A program made the position numbers and the translations under genes. The notes under the pieces are model-generated. The model had not been told where the DNA came from, searched no databases, and saw nothing but the letters and a program-made list of their open reading frames with translations. A stretch of 64,000 bases of DNA, taken from the NCBI GenBank assembly GCA_037176725.1, contig JAZBRS010000050.1, positions 18,370,001-18,434,000 of the forward strand, written 5' to 3'. The stretch is from Posidonia oceanica (Eukaryota > Streptophyta > Magnoliopsida > Alismatales > Posidoniaceae). Numbering within the stretch: the stretch's first letter is position 1; the number at the start of each line of letters is the position of its first letter. This document shows, piece by piece, positions 1 to 11,886 of the stretch.

Positions 1-62
1 TATTGCTGTAGGTGTGAGTCACTTATCTAGTGGATGCATCGAAATCATGACTCGTTGCCACA
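1..62 (-). other. Conserved block just upstream of the 3' LTR (element A)
   Basis: This segment aligns with 57538-57597 in element D and, in reverse complement, with 48828-48893 in element B. Shared words are GTGAGTCACTTAT (B: GTGAGCTACTTATT), GGATGCAYC and GACTCGTTGCC (B: TAGCCCGTTGCC). It lies about 85-150 bases before the LTR in D and B. It is kept although neighbouring 3' UTR sequence is almost unalignable, so it may have a cis role in transcription or replication. Bases 63-503 to its right are ATGC-rich noncoding sequence with nothing else I recognise. Confidence 0.6.
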
Positions 63-503
63 ATGCGAATGCAAAATGCAGATGCAAATGCAGATATGAA
101 TGCTTATGCAATGCTGATATGATGATGATGCAATGCTGATATGATGCTGATGCAAAAGTAAACCTGTGCTAAATGTTTGCCATGCCGAACTCCACTAGGG
201 AGACGCGGGTGATGCATGCATGTGATGCCGATGCTAATGCTGATGTTGAACCAATATGTACTAATGCATGTGTGGATGCTGTGCATAAGGAGATGCTGTG
301 CAAATGCATGTTAATGCGAAGTGATGCTAATGCAGCTATCTATCATGGAAATGCTGGCGCAGTGCAATGTGATGCATGCTGGTGCAATGCGATGCAAGAG
401 AAAGCAGAAGGTGCCAAGATGCGATGCAACAAGTTGGCTGTTAGTCCGAACTTGCGTAAAAGCGGCTCTAGACAAGACAAACATGCTTGTCACCCGCGAC
501 GCC

Positions 504-722
504 AGACATTTTAGCAGATGTCATCCGAGCAGTTGGGGCTGCCAGCCTGGAGGAGCAAAGGGGCACGACACCAAAGGCAGTGAACAAAACGCCCCCTGGC
601 ACCAGGAAAGGATGCTAGACAGCTTGACGGTTGTCGATCGAGTAGTTAGGGCTGCCAGCCTAGAAAAGCAAGGGGTTAGACAATTTGATGGGTGTCAACC
701 GAGCAGTTAGGGTTGCCAGCCT
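504..722 (-). repeat. Three two-hairpin (H1/H2) modules in the 3' UTR of A
   Basis: Modules lie at 504-548, 618-660 and 679-722. Each has one stem-loop with arms GACAT/ATGTC or GACA/TGTC, then a second with arms GCAG/CTGC, GTAG/CTGC or GCAG/TTGC around a loop TTGGGG or TTAGGG, followed by CAGCC. The loops are constant and the arms vary with pairing kept, counting G-T pairs. The same module occurs in elements B, D and E with other arm sequences. Confidence 0.7.
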
Positions 723-734
723 GCAAGGGGAACA

Positions 735-2110
735 GATGCAGCTTGTCCTCGCCCGAGGAAGTAAGCAAGCGGCTAGACCACGCAAGGGGGGTAGGATTCC
801 AAGAACGTGCGAGGGAAGAGAGGCATCTCTTCTGGCCAAACTGGAAGGCAAGCAAGAAAGGAAGAAAAGGGGAGGGCAAGCGGGGGCATCGTCCACCCAG
901 AGCGAAGCCACGCAAGGGCTGATCCTCGCACGAGGATATAAGGAAGGACTCTGAGCATATGGAGTCCAGGAAGAGCTTGTCCTCGCTAGAAGAAGCAAGC
1001 ACGGTCTCCGTGCGGACGAAGCTGAAAAAAGCATGTCCTCGCCCGAGGAAGCAAGCGGGGGATTCCACGCACACGGAATCTGGAGGGGGCTTGTCCTCGC
1101 TTGAGGAAGCAAGCGGGGCCTGATCCTCGCCCAAGGAAACAGACAGGGGACTTCGTCCGCACGGAGCAAAGTCACCGAAGGGGGCTCCTCCTCGGCCGGG
1201 GAAACAAGCGGGCCTGATCCTCGCATGAGGAAATAGGGGGGACTTCGTCCGCACGGAGCGAAGTCGCAGGGGGGCTTGTCCTCGCACGAGGAAGCAAGCG
1301 GGCTTGTCCTCGCCCGAGGAAGCAAGCAAGCGGGACTCCATCTGCACGAAGCGGAGTCGTGCAAAAAGAAAAAAAAGACTTGTCCTCGCCCGAGGATGCA
1401 AGCAAGTAGGACTCCACCCGCAAGGAGCAGAGTCACGCGAAACGGAAAAAAAGGCTTGTCCATGCTTGAGGAAGCAAGCAGACGGGACTTTGTCCGCACG
1501 GAGCGGAGTCACGCGAAAAGAAGAAAAGGCTTGTCCTTGCCCGAGGAAGCATGCAGGCTTGTCCTCGACCGAGGAAGCAAGCAGACGGGACTCCGTCCGC
1601 ATGGAGCAGAGTCGTGCGAAAAGAAAAAAAGGCTTGTCCTTGCCCAAGGAAGCAAGCAGACAGGACTCCGTTCGCACGGAGTGGAGTCACGCGAAAAGAA
1701 AAAAAGGCTTGTCCTCGCCCGAGGAAGCAAGTAGGCTTGTCCTCGCAAGAGGAAGCAAGCAGGGGACTTCGTCCGCATGGAGCGAAGTCGCCGAATGGGG
1801 CTTGTGCTCGCACGAGGAAGCAAGCAAGGCATGCATAGGCTTGTCCTTGGCCGAGGAATAAGCAGGCCTGATCCTCACACGAGGAAACAAGCAAGAACTC
1901 CATCCACACAGAGCTGCGCTAGGGCTTGTCCTTGCACGAGGAAGCAAGCAAGGCTAATCCTCGCACAAGGAAACAAACAGGGTCTCCGTCCACATAGAGC
2001 CCAGCAAAGGCTTGTCCTCGCCTGAGGAAGCAAGCGGGCCTGACCTTGCACGAGGAAATAGGTAAGGGACTTCGTCCGCACGGAGCAAAGTCACGCAAGG
2101 AGAAAAGAAG
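735..2110 (-). repeat. Dense array of two alternating palindromic hairpin units (element A 3' UTR)
   Basis: Some twenty copies of a unit reading, on the plus strand, GCTTGTCCTCG-CC-CGAGGAAGCAAGC (the arms pair) alternate irregularly with a unit of type GACTCCGTCC-GCAC-GGAGCGGAGTC. The arms of the second unit occur as GACTCCG/CGGAGTC and GACTTCG/CGAAGTC, which is a compensated change. A-rich runs (GAAAAGAAAAAAAGG) separate some pairs. Long apparent ORFs on both strands here are products of the repeat and not genes. No counterpart array is seen in B, D or E, so it was amplified in this lineage. Confidence 0.85.
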
Positions 2111-2123
2111 GGGGAAGGAGAGC

Positions 2124-2270
2124 GATACCAGAGGGCAGCAAAAAAGATGTCCCTGGTATCTAGAATGATACCAACGGATAGCTGAAGCGTCCCTAGCATT
2201 GAGAAAGCGAAGAATGCAAACGAAACTGACGTGTTTGCCAAACGAGTAGTTAGGGATACTAGCCCAGAGC
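2124..2270 (-). repeat. Conserved hairpin cassette H4-H3 plus an H1 module (element A)
   Basis: H3 (2124-2160) pairs GATACCAG with CTGGTATC around a loop that reads CATCTTTTTTGCTGCC in element sense. H4 (2167-2200) pairs TGGTAT with ATGCTA-type arms around GCTTCAGCT. An H1-type hairpin with a GTTAGGGA loop follows at about 2232-2270. The same H4-H3 order occurs in D (59274-59350), E (19889-19966) and B (47302-47376). Confidence 0.65.
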
Positions 2271-2348
2271 GATTCGGGCAAAAGCGCTTGCGGCATTGCT
2301 TGCTTGACGGCATGGGTCTGTCGAGGTTCTTGCATGCATGTTGGTTGT

Positions 2349-2457
2349 AGGGGGAACTTTGTTGCAGCTCCCTTGCAGAGAGTCACGATTGCAAGTTGAT
2401 TGCGGGAGGGAACTTTGCTACAGCTCCCTTGCTGAGAGTCACGATTGCAGGTTGATA
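2349..2457 (-). repeat. Two-copy 57-bp direct repeat before the extra ORF's 3' end
   Basis: Two diverged copies each contain GGGAACTTTG, CAGCTCCCTTGC and AGAGTCACGATTGCA. The repeat lies between the hairpin cassette and the DUF7745-like pseudogene. The bases from 2458 to 2653 hold nothing else I recognise apart from an A-run near 2599. Confidence 0.7.
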
Positions 2458-2653
2458 ACTCTCTGAAGTGCTTAATGCGTGTTCTGCAGCATCTTGGTAG
2501 GAACTAATATGCATAAGGTAGGGCATGCAACACAAACAAATGGCGTGAAACGTCTTTGTATTAACTGAATCTCTGGTTACACGTCTATGCTAGGCCAAAA
2601 AAAAAAACAGCATGATTCAAAAAACTGAACAAGCAAGCAACCTCACAGATGCT

Positions 2654-3856
2654 CTAGCTGATTTGAGCCTTCTTGGATTTCCTGGAGTCAAGGATCTGGG
2701 GGGCGCCAGGTGGGATCTCGCTGATGGGCCAGAGTCCCTACACCTCAGTCACGTACTCAGGAGTGCATCCTGAGCCTTTTGCTGCTGCTATGTCTATCGA
2801 CTGCACTCCATGCTGCATCAGGTCTGCTAGCTCTGCTGTTCCGGCTGTTGAATTGAGTAGATAGGGCTACAGGAGCCTAGGCACTGTGCTATCAACAAAG
2901 GCGCCTTGCCGAAAGCCAAATTGCCGCATGACTCGGATAGGGTGGTATTCTACATCCCCGGTGAATCTTGGCAGCACCACGAGTCGCATGTTGCGGGTGC
3001 CAAAGAACACTGTGAATGGCTCTGCTATGGATGAGAAGATGCGCCAAGTTACTGCATCATCTGTCAGCTTTGACAGCTTCTCATATTCTTCTAGGACGCT
3101 CTTGATGGTCCTTGCATGGCCGCTGCTGTAGTATGCTTCGATGGCATGCCTCTAAGGGCGCAGCATATCCATCTCTAGGTGTGCAGCTAGCCAGATCTGC
3201 ACGAATGCTCCGCAGCCGTAGAAGTGGAGACAGCGGTGTGAGATGTGGTCCAGTCCGTGGTGGGTCTCCGCTAGGATGACTGGTGCCAAGTCGAGCCACT
3301 GGGTCACCACAGCAAGCATGATCTCAGCGACCTCAATTGCGACTGTCATCCAGCTATGGCTGAAGATCAGCTCGCCTAGGAAGTGGGTGACGAATCCCCG
3401 GAGCCAGAGCTCATCTCCTAGCTCGGCATGCTTGTCGACAGCTTCGTCAAAGTATGTTAGGTGAAGCATGGGCACAGGCCCGCTGGTGCAGACTAATCTT
3501 TGCTGGCAGTCTACCATGGAGAGCCCAGTTAGCTGGCTCAGAGCTGCTGCATAGCCATCACGCCTCATGAACACAGTCGGTCCCGTGATATTGGAGAAGC
3601 CACAGATCCGGCGCGCTTCCTCTAGCGTGGGCGTTAGCTCTATTCTCCTGAAGCAGAAGACATGATGTGCGGGTTTCCAAAACCTTGCTGCAGCGTAGAG
3701 GAGATGTCGGCTTACCTCTACATCAGCTGCTCTCTGAAGCTTGGATGGAATGCCCCATGTGCCCAACCTCTCGCGGTCACCTTCAGCGAGCTTGCCAATC
3801 CACTCTCGCAGGGCGTCTAAGCAATGCGTCAAGGTAACCAAGGTGGGAAAACCCAT
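2654..3856 (-). pseudogene. DUF7745 / plant-mobile-domain-like extra ORF of element A (three in-frame stops)
   Basis: From the ATG at 3856 (MGFPTLVTLTH) to the TAG at 2654 the frame is unbroken for 401 codons apart from stops at 3152-3154, 2867-2869 and 2738-2740. The first two fall on Gln codons of the B copy. Recognisable parts are the RFWKPAHHVF segment, TPTLEEARRICGF, then GFVTHFLGELIFSH and the C-terminal DLAPVILAETHHGLDHI/GCGAFVQIW part, the layout I associate with DUF7745 and related transposase-derived plant mobile domains. Extra ORFs are known in Tat elements, but the function of this one is not known to me. The C-terminal tail GLWPISEIPPG is shared with B. The upstream in-frame ATG at 3913 is less likely because the B copy aligns from MGFPTL. 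Confidence 0.8.
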
Positions 3857-5144
3857 TGCACAGGAGGGAGAATGCAGGTAGCTGGTGCAGAATCCGCTGG
3901 TACCTATAGCCAAGGTTGCAGTTTATCAGATCAGATACAAGCTTGCAACTACTGGCTGATAAAGAAGCAGATTTCGAAGCTGGCAAAGCAGTTTAGCATG
4001 TTCAACAGTTAGCATTCAAAATGTAGGTATTAAGCATATTCAGACAAAGGCAGTTCTGCTTGCACAGGAGAAGGGCTGGTTAGAGCTCCGGACCAGCGCA
4101 GCTCGGAGGAGGTCGATGCATGCTTGGTAGAAGTACTGTCTCAGTGCTGAGCTTTGCAGAGTGGGATGATGAAGGAAAAGGAATGATCGATGCTGTATAT
4201 GTATACATGGTTTATGATTGATATGTGGTGGATATATGCATGAATTATGATTACTATGCTGTAGATATATGCATGATTTTTTGATATGCTGTAGCCCTCA
4301 GCATATGGAGTGCTTAGCGTCTGCTGCATAGGAAGAGAGTCATCCTTGACTCACTGGACTCTACTCAAATTCTTAACTTGCTAGTGGCGCTCTGGAAAGG
4401 GTTATCGCAGTGCTTGGGTGGTGGTGTAGTGAGGACAGGCTCCAGGCCAAACTCTCAAGGACCTACATCTACTCTTTTCATTCATTTTTTTTTACTTTGC
4501 TCCCTCATAGGCATGCAAGTTTCTCCTATCCCTAACTTGGAGGTAATGGGCACCTGGTTGGAAGCTAGGGAGCTGCTTGCTAGATAGGGGTGGCTAGACC
4601 CTGTGGGATTTGTAGATTGCCAGGAGCAAACATTGACTCCTCTCCAAGGTAAGTTGGAGGGACGAGGTCACGCTGCACACCTCTATCTCTATGGCCTACT
4701 TCTGTCTTCACCTTTTATTTGCTTGCTTTTTCTTTTGCACCCATGCTTAGACATATATTCTTTTATTGCTCACACTCTTGCTCACACCTTAGCATTTTAT
4801 CTCCCTCGGGAGGCGCAAGTCCTAGGGGGTTTGGTTATTTCACTTGTTCTCACTGAGTGGTGGCTCCCTCACTAGCTAAGACATCTAAGTAGTGTCAAGT
4901 GAGGCAGGGTAGACTCCTTCCAGAGTAGGTAAGCACTTCTGATTTCATCATCGAGCCAAATGCAATGCATGATTTTTTTTCTACTTTTTTGAATGAGGTA
5001 TGCTTGAAGAGATGCATGGAGATGTACAAATGCAGGGGTGCGAAAGCAAGAAGTAGAATAAGAAGAGATGTATGAGGATGTGCAGAGGGTGGAAATGCAA
5101 AGGGGCAGGACAGGGATCAAGAGGTCTGCAAGGCGAGGGCCGAA
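3857..5144 (-). other. Noncoding spacer between integrase and the extra ORF (element A)
   Basis: About 1.3 kb without supported coding sequence. It holds ATATATGCATG-rich sequence (4190-4290) and a segment near 4380-4470 that aligns with the B spacer around 44800-44880 (words AGTGGCGCTC, GGTGGTGTAGTGAGGACAGGC). By position it could contain a promoter or splice acceptor for the downstream ORF, but I see no clear TATA box. Confidence 0.6.
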
Positions 5145-6450
5145 CTACTGATAGTACTTCTTGAGGTAGCATGCGTTGACTGGCTCTGACTGCCCAACCT
5201 GGTCCATGTCCTCAAGAATTGCTGCGCCGCCAGAAAATGCCTGCTTGACCACAAAGGGGCCGCGCCAGTTGGGTCAGAATTTGCCTCCACTATCTGGCAG
5301 GTGAATGGCTCGCAGAACGAGATCCCCTAGCTGGAAGCTTCTGGGCTGCACTTTCTTCAGGTATGCTCTAGCCATCCGCTTCTGGTAGCAGCGAGCGTTG
5401 TGCATTGCTTGCAATCTGCGCTTGTCAATTAGGTTGAGCTGGACGCAGTGGTCTTCGACCCACTCTACTTCTTCCAACTCAGCTTCTCGTAGGATCCGCA
5501 GTGAAGGGATCTCTACTTCGACGGGTAGCACTGCCTCCATGCCGTATACTAGCGAGTATGGGGTGGCTCCTGTTGAGGTCCGCACTGATGTCCTGTACGC
5601 CTAGAGTGTGTACGGAAGCTTGTCATGCCAGTCCTTGTGGGTTTCTACCATCTTTTTCATTTTTTTCACAATGTTTTTGTTGGCAAACTCTACTGCTCCA
5701 TTCATCTACGGCCGATAGGGCGAGGATCTGTGATGCTTGATCTGGAGGTTTTGCAGGTACTCCTCGATCCTCTTTGCGATGAAGTTTGAGCCGTTATCAG
5801 AAATGATTGCATGCAGGACCCTATACCGGGCGACGATGTTGTTTTTGATAAACTTCTCTGTCGCCGCGGCTGTGACTGCCTTGTAGGAGGTTGCTTCCAC
5901 CTACTTAGTGAAGTAGTCTATCGCTACCAGGATGAAGCGATGACCATTCGAAGCGGCAGGGTGTATAGCGCCGATGACATCAATCCCCTAGGTGGAGAAG
6001 GGCCATGGCGAGGACATGCTGTGCAGCTGCTGCGAGGGAGCGTGCATGAGATTACCATGGATCTGGCAGTTGTGGCATCTACGCACAAACTGGCAGCAGT
6101 CTGCCTCCATGGTTGACCAGAAGTAGCTTTGGAGCATGATCTTCTTGGCCAGCAGCACGGCGTTCATATGTGGGCCGCATGTCCCTACATGAACTTGGAG
6201 CATTAGCGTGTCAGCCTCCGGCTTGCTCAAGTAGCGCAAGAGCATCTGACTGTATGATCTTCTATATAGCTGCCCTGCTCCTAACACATACTTCGACGCC
6301 AGACGCGCCAAAGTTCTTTTATCTATTGCTGAGGTGCCAGGCGGGATGCTGCCAGACTCCAGGAAGGTCTTGATATCATGGTACCAAGGCTGCTCTTCTG
6401 CTAGATCTGCCTCCTCTATGCTCATGCAATGCGCAGGCTGCTCCATGCGA
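5145..6450 (-). pseudogene. Integrase region of element A (broken)
   Basis: Integrase joins the cDNA to host DNA. Visible are the N-terminal zinc-binding part (VHVGTCGPHMN to RRCHNCQ), the core segment with VISDNGSNF, the YRTS/GATPYSLVYGMEAVLPVE stretch, and the C-terminal end KKYYQ before the TAG at 5145. The frame is single, but stops lie at 5988-5990, 5901-5903, 5706-5708 and 5601-5603. In element B these codons are Trp, Trp, Gln and Trp. The three Trp losses and the Gln loss can all be explained by single C-to-T or G-to-A changes. Confidence 0.88.
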
Positions 6451-8646
6451 GTAACTAATACATCCACTGCACGGTCTTTAGGTATGCTGAGCCAGGACGC
6501 CAAGGTTGCTAGCACATCTGCATATGCGTTCCTTGCCCTATTCATGTACGAGAAGCGGATGCTTGCAAATTCTTTTATCAGCTTCAGTAGGTGTTCGTGT
6601 TATAGCACAAGCTTTGGATCCTTTGTTCTCCAATCGCCATTCACTTGGGAGATCACTAGCATGGCATCGCCGTGCACATGCAGCTTCTGCGCCTCATGCT
6701 CGAGCACGACCTTCAATCCCAGGATGCACGCTTCATATTCCGCTTCATTATTAGTGCATTTGAAGGTCAGCTTCCTTGCAAAGGGGATCATCTGTCCCTG
6801 CGGCGTGGTAAGCACTGCGCCTATGCCTCGACCCTTCTTGTTGACAGTGCCATCAAAGTACAGCTACCACTACTCTTGGTCTTTAGGGTCCTCCTCACCG
6901 GACTCCTCCATTGCAAAGAGGATGTCCTCATCTGGGAACTACGTCCGGAGAGGCTGGTACTCAGACAGGGGAAATTTAGCAAGGTGATCTACCATGGCTT
7001 GGCCCTTCATGGCTTGCTGCGTGACGAAGGTGATGTCGTACTGAGACAACAGCACCTACCACTCGACGCATCTACCCACCATGGCTGGCTTCTGGAAAAG
7101 GAACTTAATGGGGTCATGCCAGCATAGAAGCCGAACTAGGTACGCCATCATGTAGTGCCTCAGTTTCTGCACTGCCCAGAAGAAAGTAAGCAGGTCTTCT
7201 CTATTGCATTATACCTGGCTTTGCAATCATTGAATTTCTTGCTCAGGTAATAAATGGAGTGCTCCTTTCTACCCGATTCATCATGTTGGTCCAAGATGGC
7301 GCCCATGGAGTGCTGCATGGTAGAAAGGTAGAGAAGCAGAGATCTCCCCGGCGTGGGAGGAACCAAAACAGGAGGCTTGATCAGGAGCTGCTTGATTTTG
7401 TCAAAGGCAGCTTGGCACTCCTTGCTCCAGTTGATTTGTGAATGCTTCTTCAGGAGCTTGAAGATCGGTTCACAGATAGTAGTGAGCTATGCGATGAACC
7501 GACTGATATACTGCAGGCACCCAAGCAGGCCTTGGACTTCTTTTTCAGTCTTGGGGGTGGCATGTCCACGATGGCTTCTACCTTACTCAAGTCCACTTCA
7601 ATCCCCCTCTAGCTAACAATGTAGCCCAGGAGCCTACTAGAAGATACCTCGAATATGCATTTGCTAGGGTTGAGACGCAGTTTGTACTTCCTCAAGCGGT
7701 CAAAGAGCTTCCTTAGACAGGCGAGGTGATCCTCAAGCTCTTTGGTCTTGGCAATCATATCATCCACGTAAACCTCAACTTCTTGGTGCATGAGGTCGTG
7801 GAATAATGCAGTCATTGCCCTCTGATAGGTTGTGCCAACGTTCTTCAGCCCAAACGGCATAACCTGGTAGCAGAAGACACCCCAAGAGGTGATGAAGGAG
7901 GTTTTCTCCATATCTTCTTCCGTTAGTCTGATTTGGTTGTAGCCGGAGAAGCCGTCCATAAAAAAGAGCATTTTGTGCCCTACAGTGTTGTCGACTAGGA
8001 CGTCGATGTGTGGTAGTGGGAAATCGTCCTTGGGACTCGCCTTGTTCAGGTCCCGATAGTCAATGCACATGCGGACATGGCCATCCTTCTTGGGCACTGG
8101 CACAACGTTTGCAAGCCATTCAGGGTAAAGGATGACCTTTAGGAAACTAACACTATGCTGCTTCATGATCTCTTCTTTGATCATGAGTAGCCACTGCGGT
8201 CGCCATCTCCTTAGCTTTCGCTTTACTGGCTTTGCGTCTGGATCCAAAGGCAGGTTGTGCATGACTACTTCAACATCAAGGCCGACCATATCTTCATAGC
8301 TCCAAGCGAAGACATCTACATACTCTTTCAAGAATGCAATGAATTCTACTCTAGCCTGGGGCGACAGATGAGCGCTGATACGGACCTCTCTGGCTTCTTC
8401 TGCAGTGCCGATGCTGACTACCTTTGTCTCTTCTTCGACATGGAGGTTGGGGCCTTCTGGATCGTTGTCGTGGGGCCAGAACTCAGGCGATGGTTCATCA
8501 TTCTCATCTTCGCCTGTATCATCCTCCTCTCCGTATGCAATGAGTTTCGAGAGGATCTCCTTCTCAAATGTGGGGTTTGAGATATCGAAGGAGTGCAAAT
8601 GTTCCACTGCTTGGCCCTGGTGACGCTTAAGGATGGTCACGCTCAC
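6451..8646 (-). pseudogene. RT - RNase H - second (archaeal-type) RNase H of element A
   Basis: Reverse transcriptase is well preserved between 8646 and 7609: YPEWLANVVPVPKKDG, FMDGFSGYNQI, VMPFGLKNVGTTYQRAM and the catalytic YVDDMIAK. The Ty3-type RNase H follows (7600-7000) with YLS in place of the usual catalytic Asp-Ala-Ser, then a second RNase H at about 6900-6490 with NNEAEYEACILGL, HGDAMLVISQ and NAYADVLA, whose acidic residues look intact. The dual RNase H arrangement is typical of the Tat lineage. At least two frameshifts separate RT from the second RNase H. Confidence 0.9.
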
Positions 8647-10375
8647 CCGAGTGTTTCTGTATCCTTGGTGCGCGATCTACGTCCTGGCAATCTGCTCTAC
8701 CTGCTCTACTGCTGCTGACTCTACTGACTCTACTGCTGCTATCTGTACTGTGATCTGTGCTGCTGCCTGTGCTGATGCTGACTGTGCGGTTGCTTGCTGT
8801 ACTGTTGCTGCTTGTGCGGTTGCTTGCTGTGCTATTGCTGCTTGTGCGGTTTCTTGTTGTGCTGTTGCTGCTAATGCTGCAGGTGCTAATGCTTGCTGTG
8901 CTGCTGATGCTGATGCTTGCTGTGCTGATGCTGATCCTTGCTGTGCTGCTGATGCTGATGCTTGCTGTGCTGCTGATGCTTGCTGTGCTGTTGAATCTTA
9001 TTGTGCTGCTGATGCTGATGCTTGCTGTGCTGCTGATGCTTGCTGTGCTAATGCTGATCCTTGCTGTGCTGCTAATGCTGATGCTTGCTGTGTTGCTGAT
9101 GCTGATGCTATTGCCTCCTCCGTATTTTCTAATGTGCTTGCAAGGAATATGTCAGGCTGGCGGCTGATCTGTGTATTGCCTCTTGCTGCACTGCCCGAGT
9201 GGGGCATGTGCTGCACAAACCATCTAGACCCACCCCCCAACTGCAGGGTGATCAGCTCATCTGGTCTAGTGGGTGCTACTGCAGCAAGATCTTCCTCTAG
9301 GACCATGATAGAGGTGTGATCTTCCTGCAGGGAGGGATCCGTGACCACGGTTTTCCCCTTCCTCGCTGCGTGATGCTCTGCAATGTCCTCTGCCAGCGAC
9401 ATGAGTTGCTCTTGGAACAGCTGCTCCAAGTCTCTCATCGCAAAGTCGATCTGAGCCTCTACAACCGCTCCTCCCTCCTCATCCGAGGGTGAGTCAACGT
9501 AGTAGGCGGCGGTGGCTTCTGGCTCTGGGCCGACTGTGAGGCATGCTACTGCTTGGGGCACTTGCTTTGCTACTGCTGGGTAGGCTGCCAAGGTCACTGC
9601 AGCTGCTGGAGGGGAGGCATAAGTGCTCCTCTGGAGGGCCGATGGCTGGGCAGCTATGTCGGGGGACAAAGTGCCTGTGCCCATGGGTGATAGTGGTTGT
9701 CTCCTTGTAGCGGCGGTGGGAATCTTCCACAAAGCGGGATCTGCTGAAGTTGACAGCAGTGTGCCTGATAGAGCTGCCTGGCTTGCTTGTGGCGCTATAA
9801 ATGAAGCGGGCCGAGTCGCGCTGCCGTCTGATCCGACTGACTGTGCTGTTGGAGAAGGTGATTTCCATGCTAGTGCGGCTGTGGCCACAAGTGGATTGCT
9901 GGATGGTGCCGGAGGGCGTGCTCCTGACTTCGGAGCTGCTACTGTGGCTGTCTATGACATTGGTGAAACTGCAGGAAGAGGAGAAATTGTCAATCCTGCC
10001 ACAAGGCCCACTAATTCTACTACTGCGTCAGTGAGTGCCAAACAAACTGACCGAGATGCTGCCACGCTGAGTTGATCCTTACTGCTGGTTGGGGCCACTT
10101 CAACTATGCCAGACTGCTCCTCATCCGAGTAGTAGTCCTCAATGCAAACCCATTCTCTCGTCGGCAGCGGAGAGCTCAAACATGATACTTGCTGCGCAGG
10201 GGCTTCACTGCTGCTTGAATCAAGGGTACCTGCACTGGTGAAGTTAGTGAGGGATGGCGATCCTTTGATTCTTTGGCTGCTGGCATCTATCTTCGCTGGA
10301 CTGCAGGTCGTATCCGAGACCTTCGGAGTCTCTTCGCTCCGCTGCTCTGACCAGCTCAGCGATTCCCTGGCCGTA
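8647..10375 (-). pseudogene. Protease-RT linker of element A, with a conserved acidic segment
   Basis: The segment between protease and RT encodes low-complexity Ala/Ser/Gln sequence around a conserved acidic core: DYYSDEEQSG, then AYYVDSPSDEEGG, DLEQLFQEQ, AEDIAEHHA and WFVQHMPHSG. The same core occurs in B at about 39140-40230, so it is a real part of the polyprotein. I do not recognise a domain. Ogre elements carry a spliced intron between protease and RT, so part of this may be intronic, but the frame is shared with RT in both copies. Stop codons interrupt it near 9951 and 8680. Confidence 0.7.
8700..9115 (-). repeat. Trinucleotide-rich minisatellite in the linker (Gln-Ala-Ser-Ala coding)
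   Basis: Runs of GCTGATGCTTGCTGTGCT on the plus strand repeat about 20 times and code, in the sense frame, for AQQASA-type repeats. Open frames on the opposite strand (Leu/Val- or Ala/Cys-rich) are artefacts. The B linker has a shorter, Ala/Glu/Ser-rich counterpart at 40250-40390. Confidence 0.85.
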
Positions 10376-11886
10376 TCACCTGAGCAGCGTTCCCTTGACG
10401 TAGCACCACCTATGATAGACATTTTCGACCATCTGGAAGGGGTTGCTGTGAACGGCCAAGGAGTTGACGCGTTCAAGATCAGGTATAAAGTTAATCGGCT
10501 CACACCGATTAACGTGATACAAAGCATCTAAAAGCTCAGGGTCAAAGGGGACAGTTTGCGAAGAGATGGGTACAACCACCTCGATCCGCTCTTTCTCGAA
10601 GTTTTCTGCCATGACAACGATAACATCATTGCCACGGCGAAACTTGATCATGCGGTGGAGGGTCGAGGGGATGACCTGATGCTTATGCAGCCAAGGGCAC
10701 CCAAGTAGAAGATTAAAATTGGCCTCCAAGTCGACAATGTAGAATTCTACATTGAATACGACCGGGCCAATGGAGAGAGGAATAATCAAGATCCCTAGGG
10801 AGTCATGGTGGGTATTATCAAAAGCTATCATTCCCTTTATCGTCAGGGTGATTTCCTCGGCTTTGAATCCAAGTCTGGTTGCTGTGCGCAAGGGACAGAC
10901 ATTAAGGCCTGATCCATTATCAACCAGCAATTGGGGAATGCGGAAGTTTTTGTATTGCACTATGACAAACAGGGGTTGGTTGTGATTAATCCCCACCGGA
11001 GGTAGCTCATCGCTCGTGAAAGAGATGATCTGGGGCTCCGTGATGATGCCAATCATGCTTTCCAGGGCTGCGGGTTCTATAGCTTGGGACACATGGGCAG
11101 CTTGGAACACTCGAAGGAAGGCCTCGTGGTGTTCAGAAGATGAGTGTATAAGGTCCCAAATTGAAATGTCTGCCTTAACCCACCTAAGCTGGGAGGTGAT
11201 GTCTGCCTTGTGGTGTTGCTTTTTGGTGGTAGACGGAGATGCTTTGGGGGTAGGCTCTGCTGTGCTAGGTGCAAGGGGTTGGCCTGATGCTGGAGGTACT
11301 GCAGGTTGGCTTGCTGGTGGGGGTACAGTGGGTACTGGACGGCTGGACCTTACCACCGGTGTTGCGGGCTTGTAGACCCTCCCCGATCGCGTGACTTCAA
11401 CACACGTTTCCGTGGCGTAGTTGTAGGGCATGTGATGGGTGTCCCTAGTTAGGTTAATAACCATGAGAGCATGTGCTGCGAGCACAAGAGGGGCTATAGG
11501 GGTATTTGCTGGGCAATGGGGAATAGGGTGATGCTGCTGGGAAGGCGATGAGAGCCCTGGTTGAGGCCTAGCTAGTAGGCGGACAGGGGGTCCTAACTGG
11601 GGTCTTCCTAAGATGGAGGCAGGGGCCTAGGGTGCCTGGAGGTGAACAGTGGCAGGAGCCTGAGGATGCATGGTAGGGCACGTGGTAGAACGCTCCGACC
11701 TGGCATGCAGTCAGATCATATGAATCCTCGACTAGGAGCCGGCGACTGTCGCAAGGTAGAGGGAGAAGGGAAAGGGCTCCCAGACATCATGAATGAGCTC
11801 AGAGGGGTCTACCATAGACGTAGCAGGCCCAGAAGGGGAGAGAGAATAGATTCCTGACGTCCCCGTGCCTTCTGAATTGGAATGCT
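10376..11886 (-). pseudogene. Retropepsin (protease) and preceding Pro-rich spacer of element A
   Basis: The aspartic protease has its active site in LLVDNGSGLNVCPLRT and the conserved FNLLLGCPWLHKH near the C-terminal side. DNGS rather than DTG or DSG is common in Tat/Ogre proteases, as I recall it. It is preceded by VIDLTRDTHHMPYNYATE and a Pro-rich spacer with stops (11486-11886). This stretch is in a different frame from gag and from the linker, so two frameshifts bracket it. Confidence 0.85.

Noticed and set aside
660..1909. Long overlapping reading frames on both strands (up to 333 codons).
   Set aside because: They lie wholly within the palindromic array and translate the repeat unit again and again in all frames. 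No domain is present.
8633..9319. A Cys/Ala-rich or Leu/Val-rich protein on the plus strand.
   Set aside because: It is the antisense reading of the Gln-Ala-Ser repeat of element A's linker.
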